Assembly: GCA_964386405.1 (NCBI GenBank)
Contig: CAYLRW010000026.1
Coordinates: 1 to 19,909 of the forward strand
Direction of reading: 5' to 3'
DNA length: 19,909 bases
Source: RZYP01 sp964386405
Lineage (GTDB): Bacteria; Bacillota; Negativicutes; Acidaminococcales; Acidaminococcaceae
The notes under the pieces are model-generated. The model made no database searches. It worked only from the letters and a program-made list of their open reading frames with translations, and was not told the DNA's origin. Below, piece by piece: positions 13,881-19,909 of the stretch. Positions within the stretch are counted from its first letter, which is position 1, and every line of letters begins with the position of its first letter. Both the position numbers and the translations under genes were made by a program.

Positions 13881-14954
13881 GTGCGTGTTAGAGAAAAAGT
13901 TTTTACTGCGTTTTTGATGATGTTATCATTAATTGTTGTTGCCAGACCGGTTTTCGCACAAGATGAGAATTGGAATTGGCGGGACGGTATACCGAAATAT
14001 GAAGAAGCAAAAGTTAAGATTGTTGAGGATGGTCCGACGTTGCTTTTTTCTGATAGCCCGGAAATGGTTAAAGCAAGCGGAATTATGTATCAAGACAGGG
14101 TGCTTGGAGATGTACGGTTGTTTTTTCATCATGTCAATGATACAGATAGTTTAAAAAAAATTGCCGTTATTTTTCGCAATGTAGATAAATACCCAGCTAA
14201 GATTGAAGTTGGACGTAAAGGAATTTCAGAGCCTGATTTTGATTATTTGCGCGCTGGCAAAGAAGTGCAGAAGCAATATTTTGCAGAGCATAAAACTGAA
14301 AATCATATTTTGCTAAAGAACAGTTCATTGGAAGTACTGACAGGTAATGGAATCAGTGTGATGCCAGGACAACTTGTAACGGGAATGCTTGATTTTTCTT
14401 GTGATAAGCTAACCGAGGTTACAGTTATAATGTTATCACCAGAAATGGAGCTTTCCACAGCTTTAAAAAAATCTAAAATTTTGCCTCCAGACGAAGGCAC
14501 TGTGCTAAGAGGTACATTTCCATTGGCTAATAGGCTTGTAACGCTTAAACAGTCATATAAGCCGGATGAGGATAAAATTATCGGCATTGTTCTTGCTGAC
14601 AATGTTCTTGATCCCTATGCACGTGGGATAGATGCCACTACAGGCAAGGAAACAATTAATTATGGTAATTATGGAGTTGTTTATGATTTCTCGTATAAAA
14701 TTAAGGGAGATCCCAGAACCAACATAAGATTTAATCCTTGGGGCGGTTGGTTTGCTGGTGCTGGTGCCGTTATCAAAGATGGCCGGGAAATAATGACTAT
14801 GCTGCCAGCTGAAAGTACAGCTTTTGGAAAAAAAGGAACAGAAACAATTATCATAACCTCAGCGAAGGGTTATAGTGACGGACGTATAATCTTCTCTCCA
14901 CCTGGAGCGTCAAACTTGCCGATTCGTTTCTTTTTTGAAACAGTTAAAAATTAA
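13881..14954 (+). CDS. Secreted protein of unknown function
   Basis: A 357-residue protein starting at GTG, with GGGAGG (13866-13871) 9 bases upstream. It carries a clear Sec signal peptide: basic MRVREK, the hydrophobic stretch FTAFLMMLSLIVVA, then a signal peptidase I site at VFA-Q (about residue 26). No lipobox cysteine is present. The mature part (about 331 residues) alternates short strands and turns, has no cysteines apart from one near residue 175 (FSCDKL), and has no further membrane helix, so a soluble beta-rich periplasmic or exported protein is likely. A glycine/aromatic block (NYGNYGVVYDFSYKI, then NPWGGWFAGAGAV at about 285-300) stands out and could be a conserved core. I do not recognise the family. 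It has no operon partner and ends at a strong convergent terminator facing feoB. Confidence 0.85.
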   Translation: MRVREKVFTAFLMMLSLIVVARPVFAQDENWNWRDGIPKYEEAKVKIVEDGPTLLFSDSPEMVKASGIMYQDRVLGDVRLFFHHVNDTDSLKKIAVIFRNVDKYPAKIEVGRKGISEPDFDYLRAGKEVQKQYFAEHKTENHILLKNSSLEVLTGNGISVMPGQLVTGMLDFSCDKLTEVTVIMLSPEMELSTALKKSKILPPDEGTVLRGTFPLANRLVTLKQSYKPDEDKIIGIVLADNVLDPYARGIDATTGKETINYGNYGVVYDFSYKIKGDPRTNIRFNPWGGWFAGAGAVIKDGREIMTMLPAESTAFGKKGTETIIITSAKGYSDGRIIFSPPGASNLPIRFFFETVKN

Positions 14955-14967
14955 AATATAGTTATAC

Positions 14968-15011
14968 GAGAAAAGCTCTTGAGGTCAACCTTTACCTCAA
15001 GAGCTTTTCTC
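14968..15011. terminator. Convergent terminator between the secreted-protein gene and feoB
   Basis: A perfect 18-bp stem (14968-14985 with 14994-15011) with an 8-base loop. It lies between the two convergent stop codons and probably works in both directions; the T-tracts on both sides are mixed. Confidence 0.82.
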
Positions 15012-15052
15012 TATTCGTAGATCATTTAATTTTATATATAATTACATGCAAA

Positions 15053-17074
15053 CTACTGAAAGCCAAGCATCAAACCTATATGAAATACCAAAAAGGCTGT
15101 GATCCAGGCAATTGCAACTTCATAACACATAATTAAAAAGACTTGCCAAAGAGAACCAATTTCACGATACATTGTAGCTAAAGCAGCTACGCAGGGGATG
15201 TAGAGCAAGATAAAGGTCAAAAAAGAAGCTGCTGACAACGGAGTGAAAATTTTTCCTAAAGCAACAGGCGAAATTAATTCATGCTGTCCTGCACCAGTCA
15301 AAACAGCCAAGGTACTAACCACAACTTCTTTACCAGCCAGACCCGTGACAAGAGCTGTTGCCGCATGCCAGTGACCAAAACCTAATGGTGAGAAAAATGG
15401 CGCTATCATCATACCTATGTTGGCTATGATACTGTCTTCTGCATTGTTAACCATATTAAATCGCAAATCAAAATTCTGCAGGAACCAAATAACAATGCTT
15501 GCCAAAAAAATAACGGTGAATGCCCTGTTAATAAAATCTATTGCTTTTTCCTTGACATCCATTATGATGTTTTTCGCAACCGGTAATCTATATGCGGGCA
15601 TTTCCATCACAAAAGGTACAGGATTGCCTTTATAAACACAAATTTTCAGCAAGTAGCTGGAAATCACTGCTACCAATATACCAAGTAAGTAAAGACTCAA
15701 CATTACGATAGCCGCATGATCAGGGAAAAAAGCCGCTATGAATACACTATAGATGGTTAACTTAGTACTGCAGGACATAAAAGGCATCAAAATAATCGTC
15801 ATTTTGCGGTCTCGTTCGCTTGTAAGGTTCCTGGTTGACATGATAGCTGGCACAGAACAACCGAAGCCACAGAGCATAGGTACAACTGAACAACCTGATA
15901 AGCCTATTTTGCGCAATAGTTTGTCCATTACGAATGCTATACGTGACATATAGCCTGTATCTTCCAAAAGCGACAAGAAAAAGAATAAGGTCACAATAAT
16001 AGGCAGAAATGATAGTGTAGTTCCTATGCCTGTGAATGCGCCTTTAATAACCAATGAGTGAATTGGAGCACTTACGCCGGAAGCGTCCAATGCATTATCA
16101 GCATAGACAGTAACATCACTAATGATCAGTGCAAGCCACTTGCTTAGAACGGCTCCGATAACATTGAAGGTCAGCCAAAAAACAAGACCCATAGTCACTA
16201 TAAAAATTGGGATTGATAAGTACTTATTTGTAAGGTATTGATCAATGATGTGTGAGCGGGTTTGTGCGATTGTTTCACCGGCTTTGTGTACCGTCTCGCT
16301 ACAGAGCTGTTCAATGTAGCTGTAGCGCATGTCGGCAAGAGCGGCTTCCCGGTCAGTATCAAGAGCTTTTTCCATGTCATCTGTCACATGAGCAATAATA
16401 TCTACTTCATTAGGAGTTAATTGGAGCTCTCCTGCAATAAGCTCATCACCCTCAATCAGCTTGGTTGCCGAAAAACGGAGAGGCAGCCCCTTGGCACGCA
16501 CCTTAGGCTCAATAAGATGAGCTATCGTATGTATAGCACGATGTGTTTCACCTGAACAGAAGTCAATTCTTTTTGGTAAGGTGTTTGCTTCTGCAAGTTT
16601 TACCGCACATTCAATTAATTCATCCAAACCTTCACTTTTATTGGCAGAAATAGGAACTACTGGTACACCTAATATATCCTGCAGTTTTTGAAAGTCAATC
16701 GAACTGCCGCTGGTTACGAATTCATCCATCATATTCAGGGCAATAATCATTGGTAAGTTTAATTCCATTACCTGTAACGAGAGATAGAGACTTCTTTCAA
16801 TATTTGTCGTATCAATAATATTAATTATAGCGTTTGGTTTATCACGAAGTAGTAAATCCCGCGTAACAATTTCTTCAGGAGTATTGGGAGAAAGCGAATA
16901 AATTCCGGGTAAATCAATTATTTTTATAGCTTCCTGACCAATAAGCTTGCCTTCAGTCTTGCCAATTGTTGTTCCTGGAAAATTACTAACGTGTTGACTG
17001 CTGCCGGTCAATTTGTTGAACAGCGTACTCTTACCACTATTTTGGTTACCAACTAGTGCAAAAGTAAGATTCAT
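15053..17074 (-). CDS. feoB: Ferrous iron transporter FeoB
   Basis: A 673-residue inner-membrane Fe2+ transporter with a cytosolic G-protein domain. G-domain motifs: G1 GNQNSGKS (9-16), the G2 region NFPGTTIGKTEG (31-42), G3 DLPG (54-57) and G4 NMMD (114-117). A helical linker (about 160-270) precedes a membrane part of about 8-10 helices. That part holds the Gate motifs: LEDTGYMSRIAFVMDKLLRK, then GCSVVPMLCGFGCSVPAIMSTR and PFMSCSTKLTIY, with the conserved cysteines. The length is normal for a FeoB without a long C-terminal extension. The ATG overlaps the feoA stop by one base (TAATG), so translation is coupled. GAGGT within the feoA 3' end serves as ribosome site. Expression should follow the feoA promoter and its operator. 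Confidence 0.97.
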   Translation of the reverse strand: MNLTFALVGNQNSGKSTLFNKLTGSSQHVSNFPGTTIGKTEGKLIGQEAIKIIDLPGIYSLSPNTPEEIVTRDLLLRDKPNAIINIIDTTNIERSLYLSLQVMELNLPMIIALNMMDEFVTSGSSIDFQKLQDILGVPVVPISANKSEGLDELIECAVKLAEANTLPKRIDFCSGETHRAIHTIAHLIEPKVRAKGLPLRFSATKLIEGDELIAGELQLTPNEVDIIAHVTDDMEKALDTDREAALADMRYSYIEQLCSETVHKAGETIAQTRSHIIDQYLTNKYLSIPIFIVTMGLVFWLTFNVIGAVLSKWLALIISDVTVYADNALDASGVSAPIHSLVIKGAFTGIGTTLSFLPIIVTLFFFLSLLEDTGYMSRIAFVMDKLLRKIGLSGCSVVPMLCGFGCSVPAIMSTRNLTSERDRKMTIILMPFMSCSTKLTIYSVFIAAFFPDHAAIVMLSLYLLGILVAVISSYLLKICVYKGNPVPFVMEMPAYRLPVAKNIIMDVKEKAIDFINRAFTVIFLASIVIWFLQNFDLRFNMVNNAEDSIIANIGMMIAPFFSPLGFGHWHAATALVTGLAGKEVVVSTLAVLTGAGQHELISPVALGKIFTPLSAASFLTFILLYIPCVAALATMYREIGSLWQVFLIMCYEVAIAWITAFLVFHIGLMLGFQ

Positions 17075-17301
17075 TATTTTACCTCGATTATTTCAATTTT
17101 GTTGGCTTCTTCCAGTCTTATCGTTAATTCATAACCTCGTAAAAAAAGTTGTATGGGATCACCTAAAGGCGCTTTTTTGCGAACAAGAATCTTTGTTTTA
17201 GGTGTGAGTCCCATATCAAGCAGACGTCGGCGCAGAGGTCCGAAACCACCAACTCTGGTTATAATCCCGGTATGGCCGATACGTAATTCGTCTAAAGTCA
17301 T
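17074..17301 (-). CDS. feoA: Ferrous iron transport accessory protein FeoA
   Basis: A 75-residue cytosolic SH3-like protein that works with FeoB. It begins MTLDELRIGHTGIITRVGG and contains RRRLLDMGLTPKTKI, the standard FeoA core, followed by GDPIQLFLRGYELTIRLEEA. AAAGGA lies about 8 bases before the ATG. It is the first gene of feoAB and diverges from perR across a 218-base gap holding both promoters and operator-like sites. Confidence 0.96.
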   Translation of the reverse strand: MTLDELRIGHTGIITRVGGFGPLRRRLLDMGLTPKTKILVRKKAPLGDPIQLFLRGYELTIRLEEANKIEIIEVK

Positions 17302-17352
17302 AGCGAACGTCCTTTCGGTTTGCTTAGGCTAACCCGCCTGCAAAAAAAATAG

Positions 17353-17364
17353 AGATAAATATCT
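17353..17364 (-). promoter_or_regulatory. Operator-like palindrome at the feoA transcription start
   Basis: AGATAAATATCT has complementary 5-base arms (AGATA/TATCT on the - strand) around a 2-base centre. It sits at about +4 to +15 of the predicted feoA transcript and resembles GATA/TATC half-sites of Fur-type boxes. The match is partial. Confidence 0.45.
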
Positions 17365-17373
17365 ACGTAATGT

Positions 17374-17402
17374 ATTATAAGCCAATTTTAGGAACTTTTA
17401 AA
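17374..17402 (-). promoter_or_regulatory. Promoter of feoAB
   Basis: On the - strand, TTTAAA (17397-17402) and a consensus TATAAT (17374-17379) are separated by 17 bases. The start is near 17367, giving a leader of about 65 bases. Confidence 0.6.
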
Positions 17403-17414
17403 GAGAGTGAAGTT

Positions 17415-17432
17415 AAATTTTAATTAAAATTT
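17415..17432. repeat. 18-bp perfect A/T palindrome between divergent promoters
   Basis: AAATTTTAATTAAAATTT reads the same on both strands. It lies upstream of both the feoA and perR -35 elements and could be an operator, an UP-like element or chance in A/T-rich DNA. Confidence 0.5.
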
Positions 17433-17456
17433 ATTCAACAGTACTTTGCTAGCTGC

Positions 17457-17484
17457 TTGACATAAAAATTAAAAAGGTTATAAT
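17457..17484 (+). promoter_or_regulatory. Promoter of perR-rbr
   Basis: Consensus TTGACA (17457-17462) and TATAAT (17479-17484) with a 16-base spacer. The start is near 17491, about 29 bases before the perR ATG. Confidence 0.85.
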
Positions 17485-17490
17485 ACTAAT

Positions 17491-17505
17491 TAAGAATTAT
17501 TATCA
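17491..17505 (+). promoter_or_regulatory. PerR/Fur-type operator at the perR start site
   Basis: TAAGAAT-T-ATTATCA fits the 7-1-7 Fur-family box: 12 of 14 positions match the Fur consensus TGATAAT-N-ATTATCA, and 11 of 14 match the PerR consensus TTATAAT-N-ATTATAA. It covers about +1 to +15, where a bound dimer would block transcription. Autoregulation is the likely meaning. Confidence 0.65.
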
Positions 17506-17519
17506 AATGGAGAAAAGCC

Positions 17520-17933
17520 ATGATAACTCGTAATACTATACAAAAACAACTTGTCCTGGAAGCTATCTGCGTTTTAAAAAATCATCCGACAGTTGACGAA
17601 GTGTATAAGTATATTGCTGAAAAATATCCGGGTATCAGCAAGGGAACAGTATATCGTAATATTAATATGCTTGTAAATAATGGGTCCCTTGCCAGAATTA
17701 GCTGTCAGTCAGGGCCTGATCGTTTTGATGATATTATGCAAAAGCATTATCACATCAACTGCAGGCAATGTGGCAGATTTATTGATGTTCCTTTAGATTA
17801 TCACAAACATCTTGATAATTTGGTGTCTGATTTAACAGGTTATAAGGTTGATAACCATGACATTGTTTTTAATGGTCTTTGTTCAGCATGCAGAAAAGCT
17901 TCACTGGATAATACTGATAAAAAAGAAGACTGA
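17520..17933 (+). CDS. perR: Fur-family peroxide regulator, PerR type
   Basis: A 137-residue Fur-family repressor, with TGGAG (17508-17512) 7 bases before the ATG. The winged-helix domain (about 1-75) includes HPTVDEVY and SKGTVYRNINML; the dimer domain carries two structural-zinc C-x2-C pairs (C81/C84 in NCRQCG, and CSAC near residue 123). All five regulatory-metal ligands of B. subtilis PerR (H37, D85, H91, H93, D104) have counterparts at H22, D70, H76, H78 and D89, with a constant offset of 15. D89 (where Fur normally has Glu) and the rubrerythrin gene downstream both favour PerR over Fur. The N-terminus is about 15 residues shorter than in Bacillus. Expected role: Fe/Mn-dependent repression relieved by histidine oxidation. 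A Fur-type box overlaps its own start site. Confidence 0.88.
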   Translation: MITRNTIQKQLVLEAICVLKNHPTVDEVYKYIAEKYPGISKGTVYRNINMLVNNGSLARISCQSGPDRFDDIMQKHYHINCRQCGRFIDVPLDYHKHLDNLVSDLTGYKVDNHDIVFNGLCSACRKASLDNTDKKED

Positions 17934-17977
17934 AACTGTGTCAACTTAATATATCATAAAATTGGAGGAGATTAACT

Positions 17978-18517
17978 ATGGTAAATTTGAAAGGTACAAA
18001 AACTGAAGAGAATTTGAAAACGGCTTTTGCAGGAGAATCGCAAGCAGCTAATAAGTATGCTTATTATGCAAGCCAAGCAAAAAAAGAAGGCTACAATCAG
18101 ATTGCTGATATTTTTGCTGAGACCTCCGGCAATGAAAAAGAACATGCTAAACTTTGGTTCAAAGCTCTGCATGATGGTATGCCAAACACTATTGAAAATT
18201 TGAAAGATGCTGCTGATGGTGAGAATTACGAGTGGACAGATATGTACGCCGGCTTCGCAAAAACAGCTGAAGAAGAAGGCTTCGCAAAACTGGCCTATTT
18301 GTTCAAAGCTGTGGCAGCAATTGAAAATGGGCACGAAAAGAGATACCGCAAATTACTTGAGAATATTGAAAATGGTTTGGTTTTCCAACGTGAAGAAGAA
18401 CAAGTATGGATTTGTGCCAACTGTGGACATGTAGTAATGGCTAAATGCGCTCCTGAAAAATGCCCGGTTTGCGATCATCCAAAAGCTTATTTCCAAATTA
18501 AACCTTGCAATTTTTAA
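17978..18517 (+). CDS. rbr: Rubrerythrin
   Basis: A 179-residue non-haem di-iron peroxidase that reduces hydrogen peroxide in anaerobes. GGAGGAG (17964-17970) lies 7 bases before the ATG. The N-terminal ferritin-like four-helix domain carries the iron ligands in AFAGESQAANKY (E20), ETSGNEKEH, TAEEEGFAKLA and ENGHEKRY. The C-terminal rubredoxin domain has two C-x2-C knuckles (WICANCG and KCPVCDHPK) for the FeS4 site. The length is typical of a classical rubrerythrin. It starts 44 bases after perR with no terminator between, so the regulator and this peroxide-defence enzyme are probably one operon, as in other anaerobes where rbr is a PerR target. Confidence 0.97.
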   Translation: MVNLKGTKTEENLKTAFAGESQAANKYAYYASQAKKEGYNQIADIFAETSGNEKEHAKLWFKALHDGMPNTIENLKDAADGENYEWTDMYAGFAKTAEEEGFAKLAYLFKAVAAIENGHEKRYRKLLENIENGLVFQREEEQVWICANCGHVVMAKCAPEKCPVCDHPKAYFQIKPCNF

Positions 18518-18536
18518 TTAAATGTTAGTAATAGGA

Positions 18537-18582
18537 CAGGCTGCATAACCGGTTTCGGTTATGCAGCCTGCTTTATTTGTTT
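18537..18582 (+). terminator. Terminator after rbr
   Basis: A perfect 14-bp stem (18537-18550 with 18557-18570) with a 6-base loop is followed by the T-rich CTTTATTTGTTTT. Confidence 0.85.
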
Positions 18583-18594
18583 TGTGTTTTCGTA

Positions 18595-18600
18595 TATAAT
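18595..18600 (+). promoter_or_regulatory. Possible -10 for the methyltransferase gene
   Basis: TATAAT lies just after the rbr terminator, about 85 bases before the ATG at 18685. No clear -35 is seen at the right spacing because the terminator tail occupies it. Confidence 0.4.
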
Positions 18601-18684
18601 AGCAGGGAGTTAGACCAATATTTGAATGTAAGCGTATAAAAGCAATTAATAAATTAATATTTAAAGATATTAAAGGGGCAAATT

Positions 18685-19909
18685 ATGAGTAATGATAAGT
18701 TGATACCAAAGCAAACAGTAGAAGTGACTGTTACAGGTTTAGGAAGTACTGGAGAAGGCGTTGGCAAAGTCAATGGCTTCACTGTTTTTGCGCATGGCGG
18801 ATTGCCTGGTGAAATCGTTAAAGTAAAGCTTGAAAGCGTTAAAAAGACCTATGCTTTGGGCAGGACGGTAGATATACTAAAATCATCACCTGATCGTTGT
18901 AAGCCTGTCTGTCCTATTTATGAGGAATGCGGAGGCTGCCAACTGCAACATCTGAATTATGAAGCACAACTCAAAATAAAAACTCAGCAGGTGAAAGACG
19001 CCATAACTCGTATAGGGCATCTGAAAAATGTTGAAGTTTTACCTACCTTGCGGGCTGTAGAACCAACTTTTTACCGTAACAAGATGCAGGTTCCTGTAGC
19101 TGCAAATGAAGGAAAATTAGAAATAGGATGTTTTGCCGCTTCCACACATCGTGTAGTCAATGTCGATAACTGTTTTATTCAGAAGGAGAAGAATAACAAA
19201 ATTATCGGAGTAGTACGTGAGTGGATGCAGAAATATCGCATCCCTGCCTATAATGAAGACAAAGGAACTGGTATCATTAGGCATGTGATGGGAAGAGTTG
19301 GCGTGCATACGGGGGATGTCATGGTGGTATTGGTTACGGCAACTTATGATATACCGCATGTGAAAGAGTTAACCAAAATGCTCAGGGAAAATATTCCTGG
19401 CTTAAAGAGCTTTATCCAAAACATCAATAAAAGACATACTAACGTTATTATGGGTTTAAAGGATAGGCTTATATATGGTAAAAGCACTATTCGTGATACG
19501 CTTGGGAGTTTAAAGTTTAATATCTCAGCCCAGTCTTTTTTCCAGGTCAACAGTGAACAAGCTGAAAAGCTATACAATAAAGCGGTTGAGTTCGCAGGTC
19601 TTACCGGCAAAGAAATCGTATTCGATGTTTATTGTGGTACTGGTACAATATCTTTGTTTCTTGCCAAGCACGCCAAGGCAGTTTATGGTATAGAAATCGT
19701 GCCTCCGGCAATTATAGATGCACGCAGGAATGCTGAAGATAATCATTGTAACAATGCAACATTTCTTTTAGGCGACGCAGCCAAAAAATTACCTGAACTT
19801 CTTGAGCAAGGAATAAAACCGGATGTCGTATTGCTTGACCCGCCGCGCGCGGGTTGCGAGGAACGTGTTTTGAGTTCGATTGTTCATGTCAAACCAAAAC
19901 GCATAGTCT
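18685..19909 (+). CDS. rlmD: 23S rRNA (uracil-5-)-methyltransferase, RumA/RlmD family (3' truncated by window)
   Basis: 408 residues are visible from the ATG at 18685 (AAAGGGG about 8 bases upstream), and the frame stays open to the last base, so the end lies outside. Order: N-terminal TRAM domain (about 10-66, GLGSTGEGVGKVNGFTVFAH), iron-sulfur cysteines (C76, C82 and C85 in CPIYEECGGC, with the fourth in VDNCF), and a C-terminal SAM-dependent Rossmann domain with QSFFQVN, FDVYCGTGTISLFL and LDPPRAGC. The catalytic cysteine loop (normally Y-x-S-C-N-P) should follow shortly after the window edge. The family methylates U747 and/or U1939 of 23S rRNA, and in Gram-positives one enzyme (RlmCD) can do both. 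Which site is modified here cannot be told, so the symbol is provisional. Confidence 0.93.
   Translation, partial: MSNDKLIPKQTVEVTVTGLGSTGEGVGKVNGFTVFAHGGLPGEIVKVKLESVKKTYALGRTVDILKSSPDRCKPVCPIYEECGGCQLQHLNYEAQLKIKTQQVKDAITRIGHLKNVEVLPTLRAVEPTFYRNKMQVPVAANEGKLEIGCFAASTHRVVNVDNCFIQKEKNNKIIGVVREWMQKYRIPAYNEDKGTGIIRHVMGRVGVHTGDVMVVLVTATYDIPHVKELTKMLRENIPGLKSFIQNINKRHTNVIMGLKDRLIYGKSTIRDTLGSLKFNISAQSFFQVNSEQAEKLYNKAVEFAGLTGKEIVFDVYCGTGTISLFLAKHAKAVYGIEIVPPAIIDARRNAEDNHCNNATFLLGDAAKKLPELLEQGIKPDVVLLDPPRAGCEERVLSSIVHVKPKRIV

Noticed and set aside
1..19909. Mobile elements, CRISPR arrays, integrase sites
   Set aside because: No transposase, integrase, spaced repeat array or terminal inverted repeats were seen; base composition is even throughout.

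Overview
The window is ordinary chromosomal DNA of a low-GC anaerobe. I infer a diderm Firmicute of the class Negativicutes (Phascolarctobacterium- or Acidaminococcus-like). Reasons: an electron-bifurcating-type ETF whose EtfB closely resembles what I remember of the Acidaminococcus protein, a SepF-type division protein, a Pyk with a C-terminal PEP-utiliser domain, YwbE, and a rubrerythrin/PerR/FeoAB set. The taxon is inference. No phage, insertion sequence, CRISPR array or other mobile element was seen.

Left part (1-9300), all on the + strand: the 3' end of sepF with a terminator; dnaE; etfB-etfA, with a two-cluster ferredoxin fused to EtfA; a 66-residue DUF2007-like protein; a hairpin; pyk; and a 442-residue protein I do not recognise, closed by a strong hairpin. 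Middle part: on the - strand, a stand-alone protein related to the pyruvate kinase C-terminal fold followed by a membrane acyltransferase. Diverging from it on the + strand is a three-gene unit: a class IV aminotransferase-fold protein that has lost its catalytic lysine, an ECF-transporter S-component-like membrane protein, and ywbE. Next come tRNA-Leu(CAA) with its own promoter and terminator, a short transaldolase and a secreted protein of unknown function.

Right part (15053-18570): feoA-feoB (ferrous iron uptake, - strand) diverges from perR-rbr (peroxide-sensing Fur-family regulator and rubrerythrin, + strand). Operator-like palindromes sit at both predicted transcription starts, so this looks like one iron/peroxide control module. 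The window ends inside a TrmA/RumA-family rRNA m5U methyltransferase gene.

The most unusual object is the aminotransferase-like protein at 11109-11978. It aligns closely with D-amino acid aminotransferase, but the PLP lysine, the phosphate-binding arginine, the carboxylate-trap residues and the phosphate loop have all changed together. It lies in a tight operon with a vitamin/metabolite-type S component, suggesting a ligand-binding or otherwise re-purposed protein rather than a transaminase. Secondary points are a complete nine-ligand PHP exonuclease site in DnaE, loss of the histidine in the Pyk PEP-utiliser domain, a perfect palindrome at the start site of the tRNA-Leu promoter, and two unrecognised proteins.
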